From Saprospiraceae bacterium (GTDB taxonomy: Bacteria; Bacteroidota; Bacteroidia; Chitinophagales; Saprospiraceae): a DNA stretch of 64,000 nt. A program made the translations under genes and the position numbers. The notes under the pieces were generated by a model that was not told the origin of the DNA, ran no database searches, and saw only the letters and a program-made list of their open reading frames with translations. Shown one piece after another: positions 45,852 through 53,642 of this stretch; the stretch's first letter is position 1; every line of letters begins with the position of its first letter. The stretch lies in the NCBI GenBank assembly GCA_020629515.1, contig JAHDDE010000002.1:134010-198009 (forward strand), read 5' to 3'.

Positions 45852-46766
45852 TTATAAACTGAATTTAGTTAGATTGACAAATCTTTCTACTCGACTATTA
45901 ATTTCTTCTTTAGTAAGTGATTTTATTCTGTAGTTAGAAAAATCTTCAACTACGAAGGAAGCCATAACGGAACCATGTATTATAGCTCTTTTCATATTTT
46001 CAAATGAGGTATCTCCAGTCATAGCGATATAACCTAAAAATCCTCCAGCAAAACAATCTCCAGCTCCAGTAGGGTCGATTACATTCTCTAGTGGAAGGGC
46101 GGGAGCAAAAAAGACATTATTTCGATCAAACAGAAGAGAGCCATGTTCTCCTTTTTTAATAATTAAGTATTGAGGGCCCATTTCGAATATCTTTGCAGCA
46201 GCCTTGACTAATGAATGCTCTCCGCTTAACATTCTGGCTTCTTCATCATTGATGGTCAGTACGTCACAAAGTTTGATAGCCTCCAATAATTTATCATAAG
46301 CACTATCAATCCAAAAGTTCATCGTATCTAAAACCACTAATTTAGGTTTAGAGCTCAACTGCTTCATGACACTTATCTGTATGTCTGGAGTAAGATTACC
46401 CAAAAGTATATATTCAGAATTTTTGTAGCTGTCTGGTAAAATAGGGTCAAACTCGCCCAAGACATTGAGATCAGTAGTAAGAGTTACTCTGTCTATCATA
46501 TTTTCTAAATATCGGCCAGCCCAAAAGAAGGATTTCCCCCCAGCTACAGTTTTCAATCCCTCAAGAGATACTCCTTTATTGGACAAATCGTCTAACTCTG
46601 ATTGTGGAAAATCATCTCCGATGATTGAGACAAGATTAATGTCTTTAGTAAAATAACTTGCTGCATAGCTGCTATATTGGCTAGACCCGCCAACTACCAT
46701 ATCAACATTGCCATGAGGTGTCTCGAGAGAATCAAACGCCACTGTACCAACTGTAAGAAGACTCAT
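45852..46766 (-). CDS. PfkB family sugar or nucleoside kinase
   Basis: Ribokinase-fold enzyme of 304 residues with GGSSQYSSYAASYF near the N-terminus and the PfkB signature DPTGAGDCFAGGFLG near residue 240, where Asp is the catalytic base. Phosphorylates a sugar, nucleoside or similar alcohol; the closest look is to the adenosine/ribokinase branch, but substrate is undecided. Its end converges on the transglycosylase gene with a 1-base gap. An exact -7 element lies just upstream of the ATG. Confidence 0.87.
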   Translation of the reverse strand: MSLLTVGTVAFDSLETPHGNVDMVVGGSSQYSSYAASYFTKDINLVSIIGDDFPQSELDDLSNKGVSLEGLKTVAGGKSFFWAGRYLENMIDRVTLTTDLNVLGEFDPILPDSYKNSEYILLGNLTPDIQISVMKQLSSKPKLVVLDTMNFWIDSAYDKLLEAIKLCDVLTINDEEARMLSGEHSLVKAAAKIFEMGPQYLIIKKGEHGSLLFDRNNVFFAPALPLENVIDPTGAGDCFAGGFLGYIAMTGDTSFENMKRAIIHGSVMASFVVEDFSNYRIKSLTKEEINSRVERFVNLTKFSL

Positions 46767-46782
46767 TATTTGAAGTTTTGCG

Positions 46783-46790
46783 CAAATGTA
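46783..46790 (-). promoter_or_regulatory. Promoter -7 element of the PfkB kinase gene
   Basis: Minus strand TACATTTG, an exact TAnnTTTG match ending 16 bases before the ATG at 46766. A clear -33 TTG is not seen. Confidence 0.42.
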
Positions 46791-46897
46791 AAAACTAATA
46801 GCATAAACATTGGAGGTATCGGTGGAATGTCATTACTTTGTTGAACTGAGGTAGAATATATCCTCAGCAAAGAAAACTACACTAAATTTTTAAAATT

Positions 46898-47101
46898 ATG
46901 ACTTATTCATTTTTAGCATTCTTAGGAGGAACAGAATTGATGGTTGTGGCTTTTATCGTTCTCCTTTTATTTGGAGGAAAAAAATTGCCAGAATTAATGA
47001 AGGGATTGGGTAAAGGAATAAGAGAATTCAATAGTGCAAAGGCGAATATAGAAAGTGAGATAAAAGAGAGCATGAAGGAAATAGATGATACTTCCAAGTA
47101 G
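46898..47101 (+). CDS. tatA: Twin-arginine translocase subunit TatA/E
   Basis: Single-pass membrane protein of 67 residues. The N-terminal helix ends in [19 protein letters not shown], the family FGxxKLPEL motif with its amphipathic helix, followed by a charged tail. It forms the pore of the Tat export pathway for folded proteins. The tatC gene is not adjacent. Confidence 0.95.
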   Translation: MTYSFLAFLGGTELMVVAFIVLLLFGGKKLPELMKGLGKGIREFNSAKANIESEIKESMKEIDDTSK

Positions 47102-47148
47102 TATCCTTCTCTGACAAGGTCAGTCTAAACAATAAAAATCTCTTTTCT

Positions 47149-47655
47149 ATGATCAGGTCAACCTTGTTATTTTTCTTTTTGTCCATGTTCACTTCCTTAT
47201 GGGCTCAATCAGAGACCATGTACACCAAGCTTGATTCTTGTATGTTAGTATACAGGGATGCGGTATTGTCAGAAGATATCGATCAACTTATCGCTCTTAC
47301 TCATCCTAATATCATTAAACTCGCCGGAGGACAAGAATTTGTGCATAATTCCTTCTTAGAAGACACAAAGATGTATCATGAGATGCAACTTCGGCTGGAT
47401 AAAATGCAGACTAAAGGAGAATCAAAAATCATTAAATCAGGAGAAGAATTACATGCTTTAGTCCCATATGTAAAAGAATTTATCACGGTTGATGGGAGTA
47501 ATTATAAAGAGGAAAATTTTTATCTGGCTGCCTCAGTAGATATGGGTATGACCTGGACTTTCGTGGACATGAAAAAGTATGATAGTGAAAGCATTAGGGT
47601 ATTTGTGCCAGAATATAATGGGAGATTGGATATTTTCTTAAATCTGAACAATTAG
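47149..47655 (+). CDS. Exported protein of unknown function, NTF2-like
   Basis: A signal peptide of about 19 residues (ending LWAQ) precedes 148 residues of mixed helix and strand. The pattern of an N-terminal helix with YRDAVLSEDIDQLIALTHPNIIKLAGG and later strands FITVDG, FYLAASVDMG and WTFVDM looks like an NTF2/SnoaL-type cone, common among periplasmic Bacteroidota proteins. This is a fold guess only. It is 47 bases after tatA on the same strand. Confidence 0.7.
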   Translation: MIRSTLLFFFLSMFTSLWAQSETMYTKLDSCMLVYRDAVLSEDIDQLIALTHPNIIKLAGGQEFVHNSFLEDTKMYHEMQLRLDKMQTKGESKIIKSGEELHALVPYVKEFITVDGSNYKEENFYLAASVDMGMTWTFVDMKKYDSESIRVFVPEYNGRLDIFLNLNN

Positions 47656-47660
47656 TCTTT

Positions 47661-48164
47661 TTACCACCACTTAAAAATTTCTGGAGTTGTAACCCACTGG
47701 CTCCAAGACTGGTTATAAGTATGTAGCGTATCCGTTAAGATTCGCTGATCATTTACGATAGGAAATCCGCAGTTCACCCACTCGAAGATGCTACCGTATA
47801 AATTATGGACTTCCTGAAATCCAGAGGCAATTAATTTTTCACCGATTTTTTCACTTCTATATCCAACAGAGCAGTAGATTATGATGGGTTGCCCCTTTGG
47901 TATATCCTTAACCAAGGACAGTCCAAATGTTTTAAAGCCTACGTGAACAGCATTTTCTATATGACTGACTGTATATTCATTGATTTCGCGACTATCTAAG
48001 AACAAAAATGAATCTCTCTTGGCATAGGCATCTTCTACTGATATAGTAGGAACAGAAAAGTCCAATAGACCGATCAATTCTTCATTGAATTTATCATTTC
48101 TGACATCTTGACTAAAGCCAATGAAATAAACAAGCGATAATATAGCGATCAATCTTTTTTTCAT
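47661..48164 (-). CDS. Exported rhodanese-like protein
   Basis: Signal peptide of about 18 residues, then one rhodanese domain (about 40-145) with the entry DSREINEYTVSHIENAVHVGF and the active-site loop YCSVGYRSEK, Cys present. It could be a periplasmic sulfurtransferase or simply carry sulfane sulfur; substrate unknown. Its ATG overlaps the mvaD stop (ATGA), so the two are translationally coupled even though no functional link between them is known. Confidence 0.85.
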   Translation of the reverse strand: MKKRLIAILSLVYFIGFSQDVRNDKFNEELIGLLDFSVPTISVEDAYAKRDSFLFLDSREINEYTVSHIENAVHVGFKTFGLSLVKDIPKGQPIIIYCSVGYRSEKIGEKLIASGFQEVHNLYGSIFEWVNCGFPIVNDQRILTDTLHTYNQSWSQWVTTPEIFKWW

Positions 48165-49246
48165 TTGATCATTTTTGGCCCATCTCCTACCTGATCATAT
48201 ATGATCCGATTATTTTCTGTGAGCTCCATAACCTGTTCTTGGATAAATTGAGCAGCCTCCTCTTTAATGTTATCTGGATAAAGAATGTGCACATTTGGTC
48301 CAGCATCAAGAGTGAACATGATTGGTAAGTTGGATTCTTTTCTAAAAGCTCTTATTCTTTCAATACATGTTAAAGTATTTGGTTTCATAAGCATATATGA
48401 AGGGTTAGAACACATCATTAGTGCATGAAGAGTCATAGCCTCTTCTTCTACAATCTCGATAAATTGTTCCATATCGTTAGAAGCCATACTATCCAAAATT
48501 CGTTTCATATTCATTTTGGCTTGTTCGTATCTTTTAGAAGCATATATATTGGTGTCCATAAGAGCGTGTCCAGCAGTAGAGGAGACTGATTTTTTATCGC
48601 CGCTTATGATGGCTACATCGTCGTGAAAGTGCTTAAAAGTTGAGTGAACATCATTATGTCCAACGGCATGAAGGTCAGAAGAATGATCAATATACTTTGA
48701 AATTCCCCAAGCAGCTAATTTCCCATATATAGATCTTGACGCACTTCCACTACCTAATCGAGCTATGTGTGAAGCCTTCATGAAAAAAGCCTCCTTCTCT
48801 TGAAGTGTTGAAAACAAATTATCTTCTATACTGCAAAGACATAGAGCGAGAGCACTCATACTCGAAGCCGATGAAGCTATACCAGAAGAATGAGGAAAAC
48901 TATTTGAGCTCTTAATATTGAGATGAAGTTGTTGTAAAAAAGGGAATATAGGATGGAGAGATTTCAAGAATCTTTCTATCCGATTCAAAAATGAATCTTC
49001 TTTTTTCCCTTCAAACTCGAAGGTGATCCAATCTTGGTGGGGTTTTAAGGGACTATACTCAATAGACGTAATCGTATGAGCCTCGTTTAATGTGAAACTT
49101 ATAGAAGGATTGTTAGGTATTTGTATAGCTCGTTTGCCCCAATACTTGACAAGTGCAATATTAGAAGGGCTTTGCCATTTAACAGAGCCATTTATATCTT
49201 GTCCATTTTTAAGGACTAATTGGTCATTTTGATAAGAATTATTCAA
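48161..49246 (-). CDS. mvaD: Diphosphomevalonate decarboxylase
   Basis: GHMP-fold enzyme that makes isopentenyl diphosphate in the mevalonate pathway. Seen: SPSNIALVKYWGKR near the N-terminus, PNNPSISFTL, the phosphate loop SSGIASSASSMSALA and the late TLDAGPNVHIL with the catalytic Asp. Length 361 includes an N-terminal lead of about 20 residues. The start is TTG at 49246, because no ATG precedes the domain. It follows DUF4294 by 8 bases on the minus strand. Use of the mevalonate route is known for part of the Bacteroidota. Confidence 0.92.
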   Translation of the reverse strand: MNNSYQNDQLVLKNGQDINGSVKWQSPSNIALVKYWGKRAIQIPNNPSISFTLNEAHTITSIEYSPLKPHQDWITFEFEGKKEDSFLNRIERFLKSLHPIFPFLQQLHLNIKSSNSFPHSSGIASSASSMSALALCLCSIEDNLFSTLQEKEAFFMKASHIARLGSGSASRSIYGKLAAWGISKYIDHSSDLHAVGHNDVHSTFKHFHDDVAIISGDKKSVSSTAGHALMDTNIYASKRYEQAKMNMKRILDSMASNDMEQFIEIVEEEAMTLHALMMCSNPSYMLMKPNTLTCIERIRAFRKESNLPIMFTLDAGPNVHILYPDNIKEEAAQFIQEQVMELTENNRIIYDQVGDGPKMIK

Positions 49247-49254
49247 GGCTTTTT

Positions 49255-49911
49255 TTATTGGACGTTATGTGATATTTCAAAATCTTGTAAAACAATGTCC
49301 AATATAGGGTTTTGGCCCTTTTCGTAGACTTCTTTTAGGCGGTATCCATATAGTTTACTTGATTGATTCCAATAAAAAGCATTCATTTTGCCTCTGGTCA
49401 TTTTGATCAGGTCGTATATCGAGGTTTCCAGTTCTTTTTCGATCATTTCAACCAATATTTTTCCTTGAGTCTTTGATAGTTTTTTGAGAGGAGCCTCAAA
49501 TTCGTTTTGTAATTCTTTGGATAACTTTTTTAGATATTTTTTCTTTTTTCTTTTTTTCATATTGTTAGAGACATATTCTGCTTCTCTAAATATTCTGATC
49601 GCTTCTTTGGCATAAGGATATACTTTCGCGGCATATCTTCTATATTTTAGATATTTCAAATAGTCTTCATTGGATTCAAATCTGCGCGGTGAAGAAATAC
49701 TCACATTGTCGATTTGGGATACAATAATGGTATCTGACTCAGTGATCATAGCACTGACAACTTGACCATTGATCCTAAGTTGGGTTAGAGTGTCTTCTTT
49801 TTCTGTTAACACTTTGGTTTGGATTAATTGCATCGAAAGAGAATCCTCGTTTTGAGCATTTAGAGCAGTTATACCAATTAGTACAATGTAATATATATAA
49901 GTCTTCCTCAT
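49255..49911 (-). CDS. DUF4294 family exported protein
   Basis: Signal peptide (RKTYIYYIVLIGITALNAQ), then a helical domain from about residue 90: YRRYAAKVYPYAKEAIRIF, a Lys-rich break, LSKTQGKILVEMIEKE and MNAFYWNQSSKLYGYRLKEVY, the DUF4294 pattern. The function is unknown. I choose the ATG at 49911 because an exact -7 promoter element lies at 49921-49928, between it and the further ATG at 49941. First gene of the DUF4294-mvaD-rhodanese transcript. Confidence 0.85.
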   Translation of the reverse strand: MRKTYIYYIVLIGITALNAQNEDSLSMQLIQTKVLTEKEDTLTQLRINGQVVSAMITESDTIIVSQIDNVSISSPRRFESNEDYLKYLKYRRYAAKVYPYAKEAIRIFREAEYVSNNMKKRKKKKYLKKLSKELQNEFEAPLKKLSKTQGKILVEMIEKELETSIYDLIKMTRGKMNAFYWNQSSKLYGYRLKEVYEKGQNPILDIVLQDFEISHNVQ

Positions 49912-49920
49912 CAAATGGTG

Positions 49921-49928
49921 CAAAGTTA
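49921..49928 (-). promoter_or_regulatory. Promoter -7 element of the DUF4294-mvaD-rhodanese unit
   Basis: Minus strand TAACTTTG, an exact TAnnTTTG match followed by CA, ending 9 bases before the ATG at 49911. This decides the start of DUF4294. A weak TTATG is all that marks the -33 region. Confidence 0.45.
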
Positions 49929-50033
49929 TTAATTCCTTCACTTGACATAACGACGTAAGGTCTCGATAATATATAGATATGAAAGTGTTAAATTCTCATG
50001 ACTGTCCTGAGTTTAAACGATTACTTTTGTTCT

Positions 50034-50696
50034 ATGTTAAAATTTTTTTCAAAGGCGATTTCTTATCTTTTTCATCCGCTTTTTCTTTTTTATGGATTGT
50101 TATACCTGGTATATATGATCAACCCTTTCGCATTTAGGATAAGTGAAAGAAAGGAATTGAATATTACTTGGATAATGGCTTTTATCATTGTAGTACTATT
50201 TCCTTTGATCACAACATTATTAATGCGTGGACTGAAGTTGGTTTCTTCTCTTGAGATGGTAGACCCAAAAGAGAGAATAGGGCCAATGATTGCTACTATT
50301 GTATTTTACGTTTGGTTTTTTGTTAACATAAAAGACAATCCTTCTTACCCAGTTGCATTATCGGTAGTGGCACTTGGAGGTACTATAGCACTATGTTTAA
50401 GTTTTTTCATTAATAACTTTTCTAAAATTAGTTTACACACTGTTGGAGCAGGTTCTTTTGTTATGGGCATCATGATTTTATTGTTCAATTTTTCTTCTCC
50501 TCGGATTATATTCAGTGTGTTACATTGGGGCAGATATGAGATATCTCCGATGATCATAATGGCAGCGGCTATAATTATGGCTGGAGCTATAGGAAGTGCC
50601 AGACTATACCTTGATGCTCATAGACCTGCAGATATATATAGCGGTTATTTGATAGGACTATTTTCTCAAATAGTAGCCTTCAAGATTTTGGTATAG
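50034..50696 (+). CDS. PAP2-related membrane protein
   Basis: Polytopic membrane protein of 220 residues with six or seven helices. The last part has SARLYLDAHRPADIYSGYLIG, like the final SRxxxxxHxPxDxxxG motif of PAP2 phosphatases, and KISLHTVG resembles the middle PSGH-type motif in degenerate form; the first KxxxxxxRP motif is not clear. It may be a lipid phosphatase relative or an inactive one. I use the ATG at 50034; an ATG at 49998 would add 12 polar residues. Confidence 0.7.
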   Translation: MLKFFSKAISYLFHPLFLFYGLLYLVYMINPFAFRISERKELNITWIMAFIIVVLFPLITTLLMRGLKLVSSLEMVDPKERIGPMIATIVFYVWFFVNIKDNPSYPVALSVVALGGTIALCLSFFINNFSKISLHTVGAGSFVMGIMILLFNFSSPRIIFSVLHWGRYEISPMIIMAAAIIMAGAIGSARLYLDAHRPADIYSGYLIGLFSQIVAFKILV

Positions 50697-50777
50697 TTGC
50701 ATCAAATTTATTGTTTGAAGGTTTATGACAGATAAAATTATTCAATTACTTAGTACCTTCGCCCGCCAATAGCAACC

Positions 50778-52010
50778 ATGAGTCATAAGTTAAATGAAAG
50801 ATTGAGTCACTTTGAGTTCCCGTTAGGGGTAAGAGTGATCAATAAAATATTCAAATCTTATGCATCCAAGGATTTTGATGCGGATGAGTTGCTCAAAAAT
50901 GCCCAGCGAAAGACTGGTTTAGATGACTTTGGAGACGAATTTTTTATTACGCCTTTGCGTAAACTTATAGAAGATCTTAACAATAGTACTGAGTTTCATG
51001 CACTAGGTGCTTTTCTTTTAAAAAACAAGATTCAGATCAATCTAATTAATAGGTTGTGGTCTCAATATTGGTTAAAACAAGAGCCAGAAATTTTGAAACC
51101 ACTACCTCCCAAAGTACTTATCACTGGCTTACAAAGAACAGGCACCACCTTTCTGCAAAGGTTATTAGGCAACTTACCTGAATTCAGAGGTGTATTGTCT
51201 TGGGAAATAGTTAATCCGGTGCCTAAGTCTAAAAAAAAGAATTATTACGGCATGTATGAAGCGCAATTGGCACATAAAGCGCTCAATTATATAGCACCAG
51301 AATTTAAATCGATACATTCTGTGAAGCATGATAGCTTGGAGGAAGAAGTCGTTATGATGGATCATGCTTTTGTGAGTACTGCCACCCAAGCGGCATTACA
51401 CATACCCAACTATGCTAAGTGGTTAGAGCAACAAGATCAAACGAGGGCCTATCAAGATCTTGAAATGTGGCTTCAGTTTTTGATGTGGAGAGAGCCAGCT
51501 GAAAAGTTTTTATTGTTAAAGAGTCCGCACCATATGGAGTATATGGATATGTTTATGTCTGTTTTTCCAGATACAAAAATCATCCACACACACAGAAGGC
51601 CCGAAAAAACTTTGGCGTCATACTGTAGTATGGTCCACTCTGGCAAAAAACTATTTATGCCGTCCACAGATAAGCATAGGATAGGTAAATATTGGTTAGA
51701 GAAGGATGCCCGATTAGTGAGACATTGTATGAAGTATCGTGAAAAACATGATGATCAATTTTATGATATTGCTTACAAGACACTAGTCAATGATCCAATA
51801 AGTACTGCTCAAGCTATCTATGACCATCTTGATATAGAATGGACAGATAAGCACTCATCGGCGACAGAAAAGTTTTGTGTTGATCACAAGAAAAATAAAT
51901 ATGGCAAACATGTTTATTCTTTGTCGGACTATGGTCTAACAGAAGAGCAAGTAAGGGCAGATTTTGAAGACTACTTAGAGCAGTATGATAGTTATTTAGA
52001 TTATAATTGA
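50778..52010 (+). CDS. Sulfotransferase family protein
   Basis: PAPS-type sulfotransferase of 410 residues. The 5'-phosphosulfate loop GLQRTGTTFLQRLL is at residues 117-130 and the 3'-phosphate site is suggested by HTHRRPEKTLASYCS at about 270. The N-terminal 100 residues are a helical extension as in Sulfotransfer_3 members. No sulfate-activation genes (cysDNC) are near. The acceptor is unknown. Its stop codon lies inside the first of two identical palindromes. Confidence 0.85.
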   Translation: MSHKLNERLSHFEFPLGVRVINKIFKSYASKDFDADELLKNAQRKTGLDDFGDEFFITPLRKLIEDLNNSTEFHALGAFLLKNKIQINLINRLWSQYWLKQEPEILKPLPPKVLITGLQRTGTTFLQRLLGNLPEFRGVLSWEIVNPVPKSKKKNYYGMYEAQLAHKALNYIAPEFKSIHSVKHDSLEEEVVMMDHAFVSTATQAALHIPNYAKWLEQQDQTRAYQDLEMWLQFLMWREPAEKFLLLKSPHHMEYMDMFMSVFPDTKIIHTHRRPEKTLASYCSMVHSGKKLFMPSTDKHRIGKYWLEKDARLVRHCMKYREKHDDQFYDIAYKTLVNDPISTAQAIYDHLDIEWTDKHSSATEKFCVDHKKNKYGKHVYSLSDYGLTEEQVRADFEDYLEQYDSYLDYN

Positions 52011-52084
52011 TATATCAAATGGCTATTATTCAACAACTCTTTTTGGCCTAATTTACTGGCCTTTTCTATTAGTTGATATATCAA
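52007..52084. repeat. Pair of identical 12-bp palindromes between convergent genes
   Basis: TTGATATATCAA occurs at 52007-52018 and again at 52073-52084. Each copy is self-complementary, and the two can also pair with each other (13 bp counting a flanking A/T). Between them a GGCC/GGCC hairpin followed by TTTTC is present at about 52045-52065. It may be a bidirectional terminator for the sulfotransferase and TrpF-like genes, or a binding site. Confidence 0.45.
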
Positions 52085-52088
52085 TATA

Positions 52089-52556
52089 CTACTTTTCAAG
52101 TAAGTCGAATAACTCATCTAATTGGTCGTAATTTTTGAATCCAATCTTTGATTCATCGCTCCCTTGCACAATAATTCCTAAGGGTAAATTTGTAGACAAT
52201 TCGAATGATGAAGTGAAATTATCGTTGGCTAATTCGATCGTAATGGTACCATCTATTTTCGCTAAATAGGCAATCTGAAGATGACCATTTAAGTAAGAAA
52301 TTATGTGGGCATTATTTCGATCGCAGCATAATGCATAGGGCTCAATTTTTAGCACAGCTTCGTCGATAAGACTCGTGTCATTTTTGTCAAAATACAATAT
52401 GATTTTTGGCCCACTCACCCATTCTTTAATTGCGATTATATCTTCGATATCTATATCCTTCATATAAAACATTAAATAGTCTACACCTCTTGCTGCAAAA
52501 TATCTGGCATCTGTCAAGTTTGTTATATCAGATGCTATCACTTTTGTTTTTAACAC
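52089..52556 (-). CDS. Half-length TrpF-like protein
   Basis: Protein of 155 residues whose start, KVIASDITNLTDARYFAARGVDYLMF (residues 5-30), follows the opening of phosphoribosylanthranilate isomerase, KxCGxTxxxDAxxAxxxGxDxxGF, but with the catalytic Cys position occupied by Ser. A second strand GPKIILYFDK fits the next barrel unit. At 155 residues it is short of the 200 or so of TrpF and lacks a clear GGL phosphate motif, so it is probably not the tryptophan enzyme. No trp genes are near. The start is GTG at 52556. Confidence 0.55.
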   Translation of the reverse strand: MLKTKVIASDITNLTDARYFAARGVDYLMFYMKDIDIEDIIAIKEWVSGPKIILYFDKNDTSLIDEAVLKIEPYALCCDRNNAHIISYLNGHLQIAYLAKIDGTITIELANDNFTSSFELSTNLPLGIIVQGSDESKIGFKNYDQLDELFDLLEK

Positions 52557-52571
52557 TTTATATTGCTTTTA

Positions 52572-52904
52572 ATGAAGGAGCAAAGTTACTACGACTTAGT
52601 GTATTATGTTACCCAACAGATTCCAATTGGTAGAGTATCAACATATGGGGCGATTGCGGACTATTTGTCATTGGGTTCGGCGAGGATGGTTGGTTGGGCC
52701 CTTACAAGAGGCAATCAGTTTCAATTAAAAGAAGTACCTGCACACCGAGTAGTCAATAGCAAAGGAGAACTATCTGGTCGAATGCACTTTGGAACACCAA
52801 CCCGAATGCAGGAGTTGTTAGAATCAGAAGGCGTGAAAATAAAAAAAGATAAAGTAGAAAATTTTAAAGAGGTATACTGGCATCCTCAAGAGCTTGATGA
52901 ATAA
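52572..52904 (+). CDS. Alkyltransferase-like (ATL) DNA-binding protein
   Basis: Helix-turn-helix domain of the MGMT/Ogt type, 110 residues, with IPIGRVSTYGAIADYL and SARMVGWAL. The acceptor motif reads PAHRVV: residue 57 is Ala where O6-methylguanine methyltransferases have Cys. It therefore cannot repair alkyl groups itself and fits the ATL proteins, which flag O6-alkylguanine for nucleotide excision repair. ATG 52572 is preferred over a TTG 9 bases earlier. It is followed after 12 bases by the sulfotransferase-fold gene. Confidence 0.88.
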   Translation: MKEQSYYDLVYYVTQQIPIGRVSTYGAIADYLSLGSARMVGWALTRGNQFQLKEVPAHRVVNSKGELSGRMHFGTPTRMQELLESEGVKIKKDKVENFKEVYWHPQELDE

Positions 52905-52916
52905 TAATATGTGACC

Positions 52917-53639
52917 ATGTCAAAAAGAATCAACCTTATATCGGGCCCGAGAAACATCTCTACAGCCTTGATGTATTCCTTCGGTAATAGAAGTGATACT
53001 ATTGCAATAGATGAACCCATGTATGCCTACTATTTGGCCAAAACTGGCATATCTCATCCTGGTGGATCCGAAGTAATCAATAGTTTGCCAATACAGATGA
53101 ATGAGGTGTTGGATCGTTTTTTTTATCAGCAGCTTAATGGGCAAAATTTATTTATCAAGGGTATGGCACATCATTACCATGGACTTTCTGATTTGAGCTT
53201 TCTTGATGATTTTATCAATATTTTTTTGATCAGGGAACCGTCTAAATTAATCGCCTCATTTGCGCAGGTAATCAATCAGCCTACCATACAAGATATAGGA
53301 CTTAAAATAGAATGGGAATTGTATAACTATTTGGTAGAAAGAGAACGACAAGTATTAGTATTAGACTCTGCAGAAATATTAAAGGATCCTTACAAAGTGT
53401 TATCATCAGTTTGTGAGTTTATAGGTATTCCATTCTCTGAAGAAATGATGTCTTGGCCCAAAGGTCCTAAGCCATTTGACGGTGTATGGGCTAAATATTG
53501 GTATGCTAATGTCTGGCAGTCAGAGGGATTTGTAAAACAAAAAACCAGTGATCGTATTTTTCCTCAACGACTTAGTTCTTTATTAAAAGAAGCTGAGTTA
53601 TATTACGACCGACTTTATAAGGAATCAATTAAAGCATAA
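52917..53639 (+). CDS. Sulfotransferase-fold P-loop protein linked to an aminotransferase
   Basis: Protein of 240 residues with a P-loop-like start, INLISGPRNISTALMYSFGNR (residues 5-25), which resembles the PAPS loop of sulfotransferases, and IFLIREPSKLIASF at the place of the second phosphate site. The late YWYANVWQSEGF and the final helices complete the fold. It lies 3 bases before a class IV aminotransferase gene. I know of plant proteins annotated as branched-chain aminotransferase-like that carry a similar N-terminal part, so the two products may act on one substrate. The reaction is unknown. Confidence 0.75.
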   Translation: MSKRINLISGPRNISTALMYSFGNRSDTIAIDEPMYAYYLAKTGISHPGGSEVINSLPIQMNEVLDRFFYQQLNGQNLFIKGMAHHYHGLSDLSFLDDFINIFLIREPSKLIASFAQVINQPTIQDIGLKIEWELYNYLVERERQVLVLDSAEILKDPYKVLSSVCEFIGIPFSEEMMSWPKGPKPFDGVWAKYWYANVWQSEGFVKQKTSDRIFPQRLSSLLKEAELYYDRLYKESIKA

Positions 53640-53642
53640 AAA

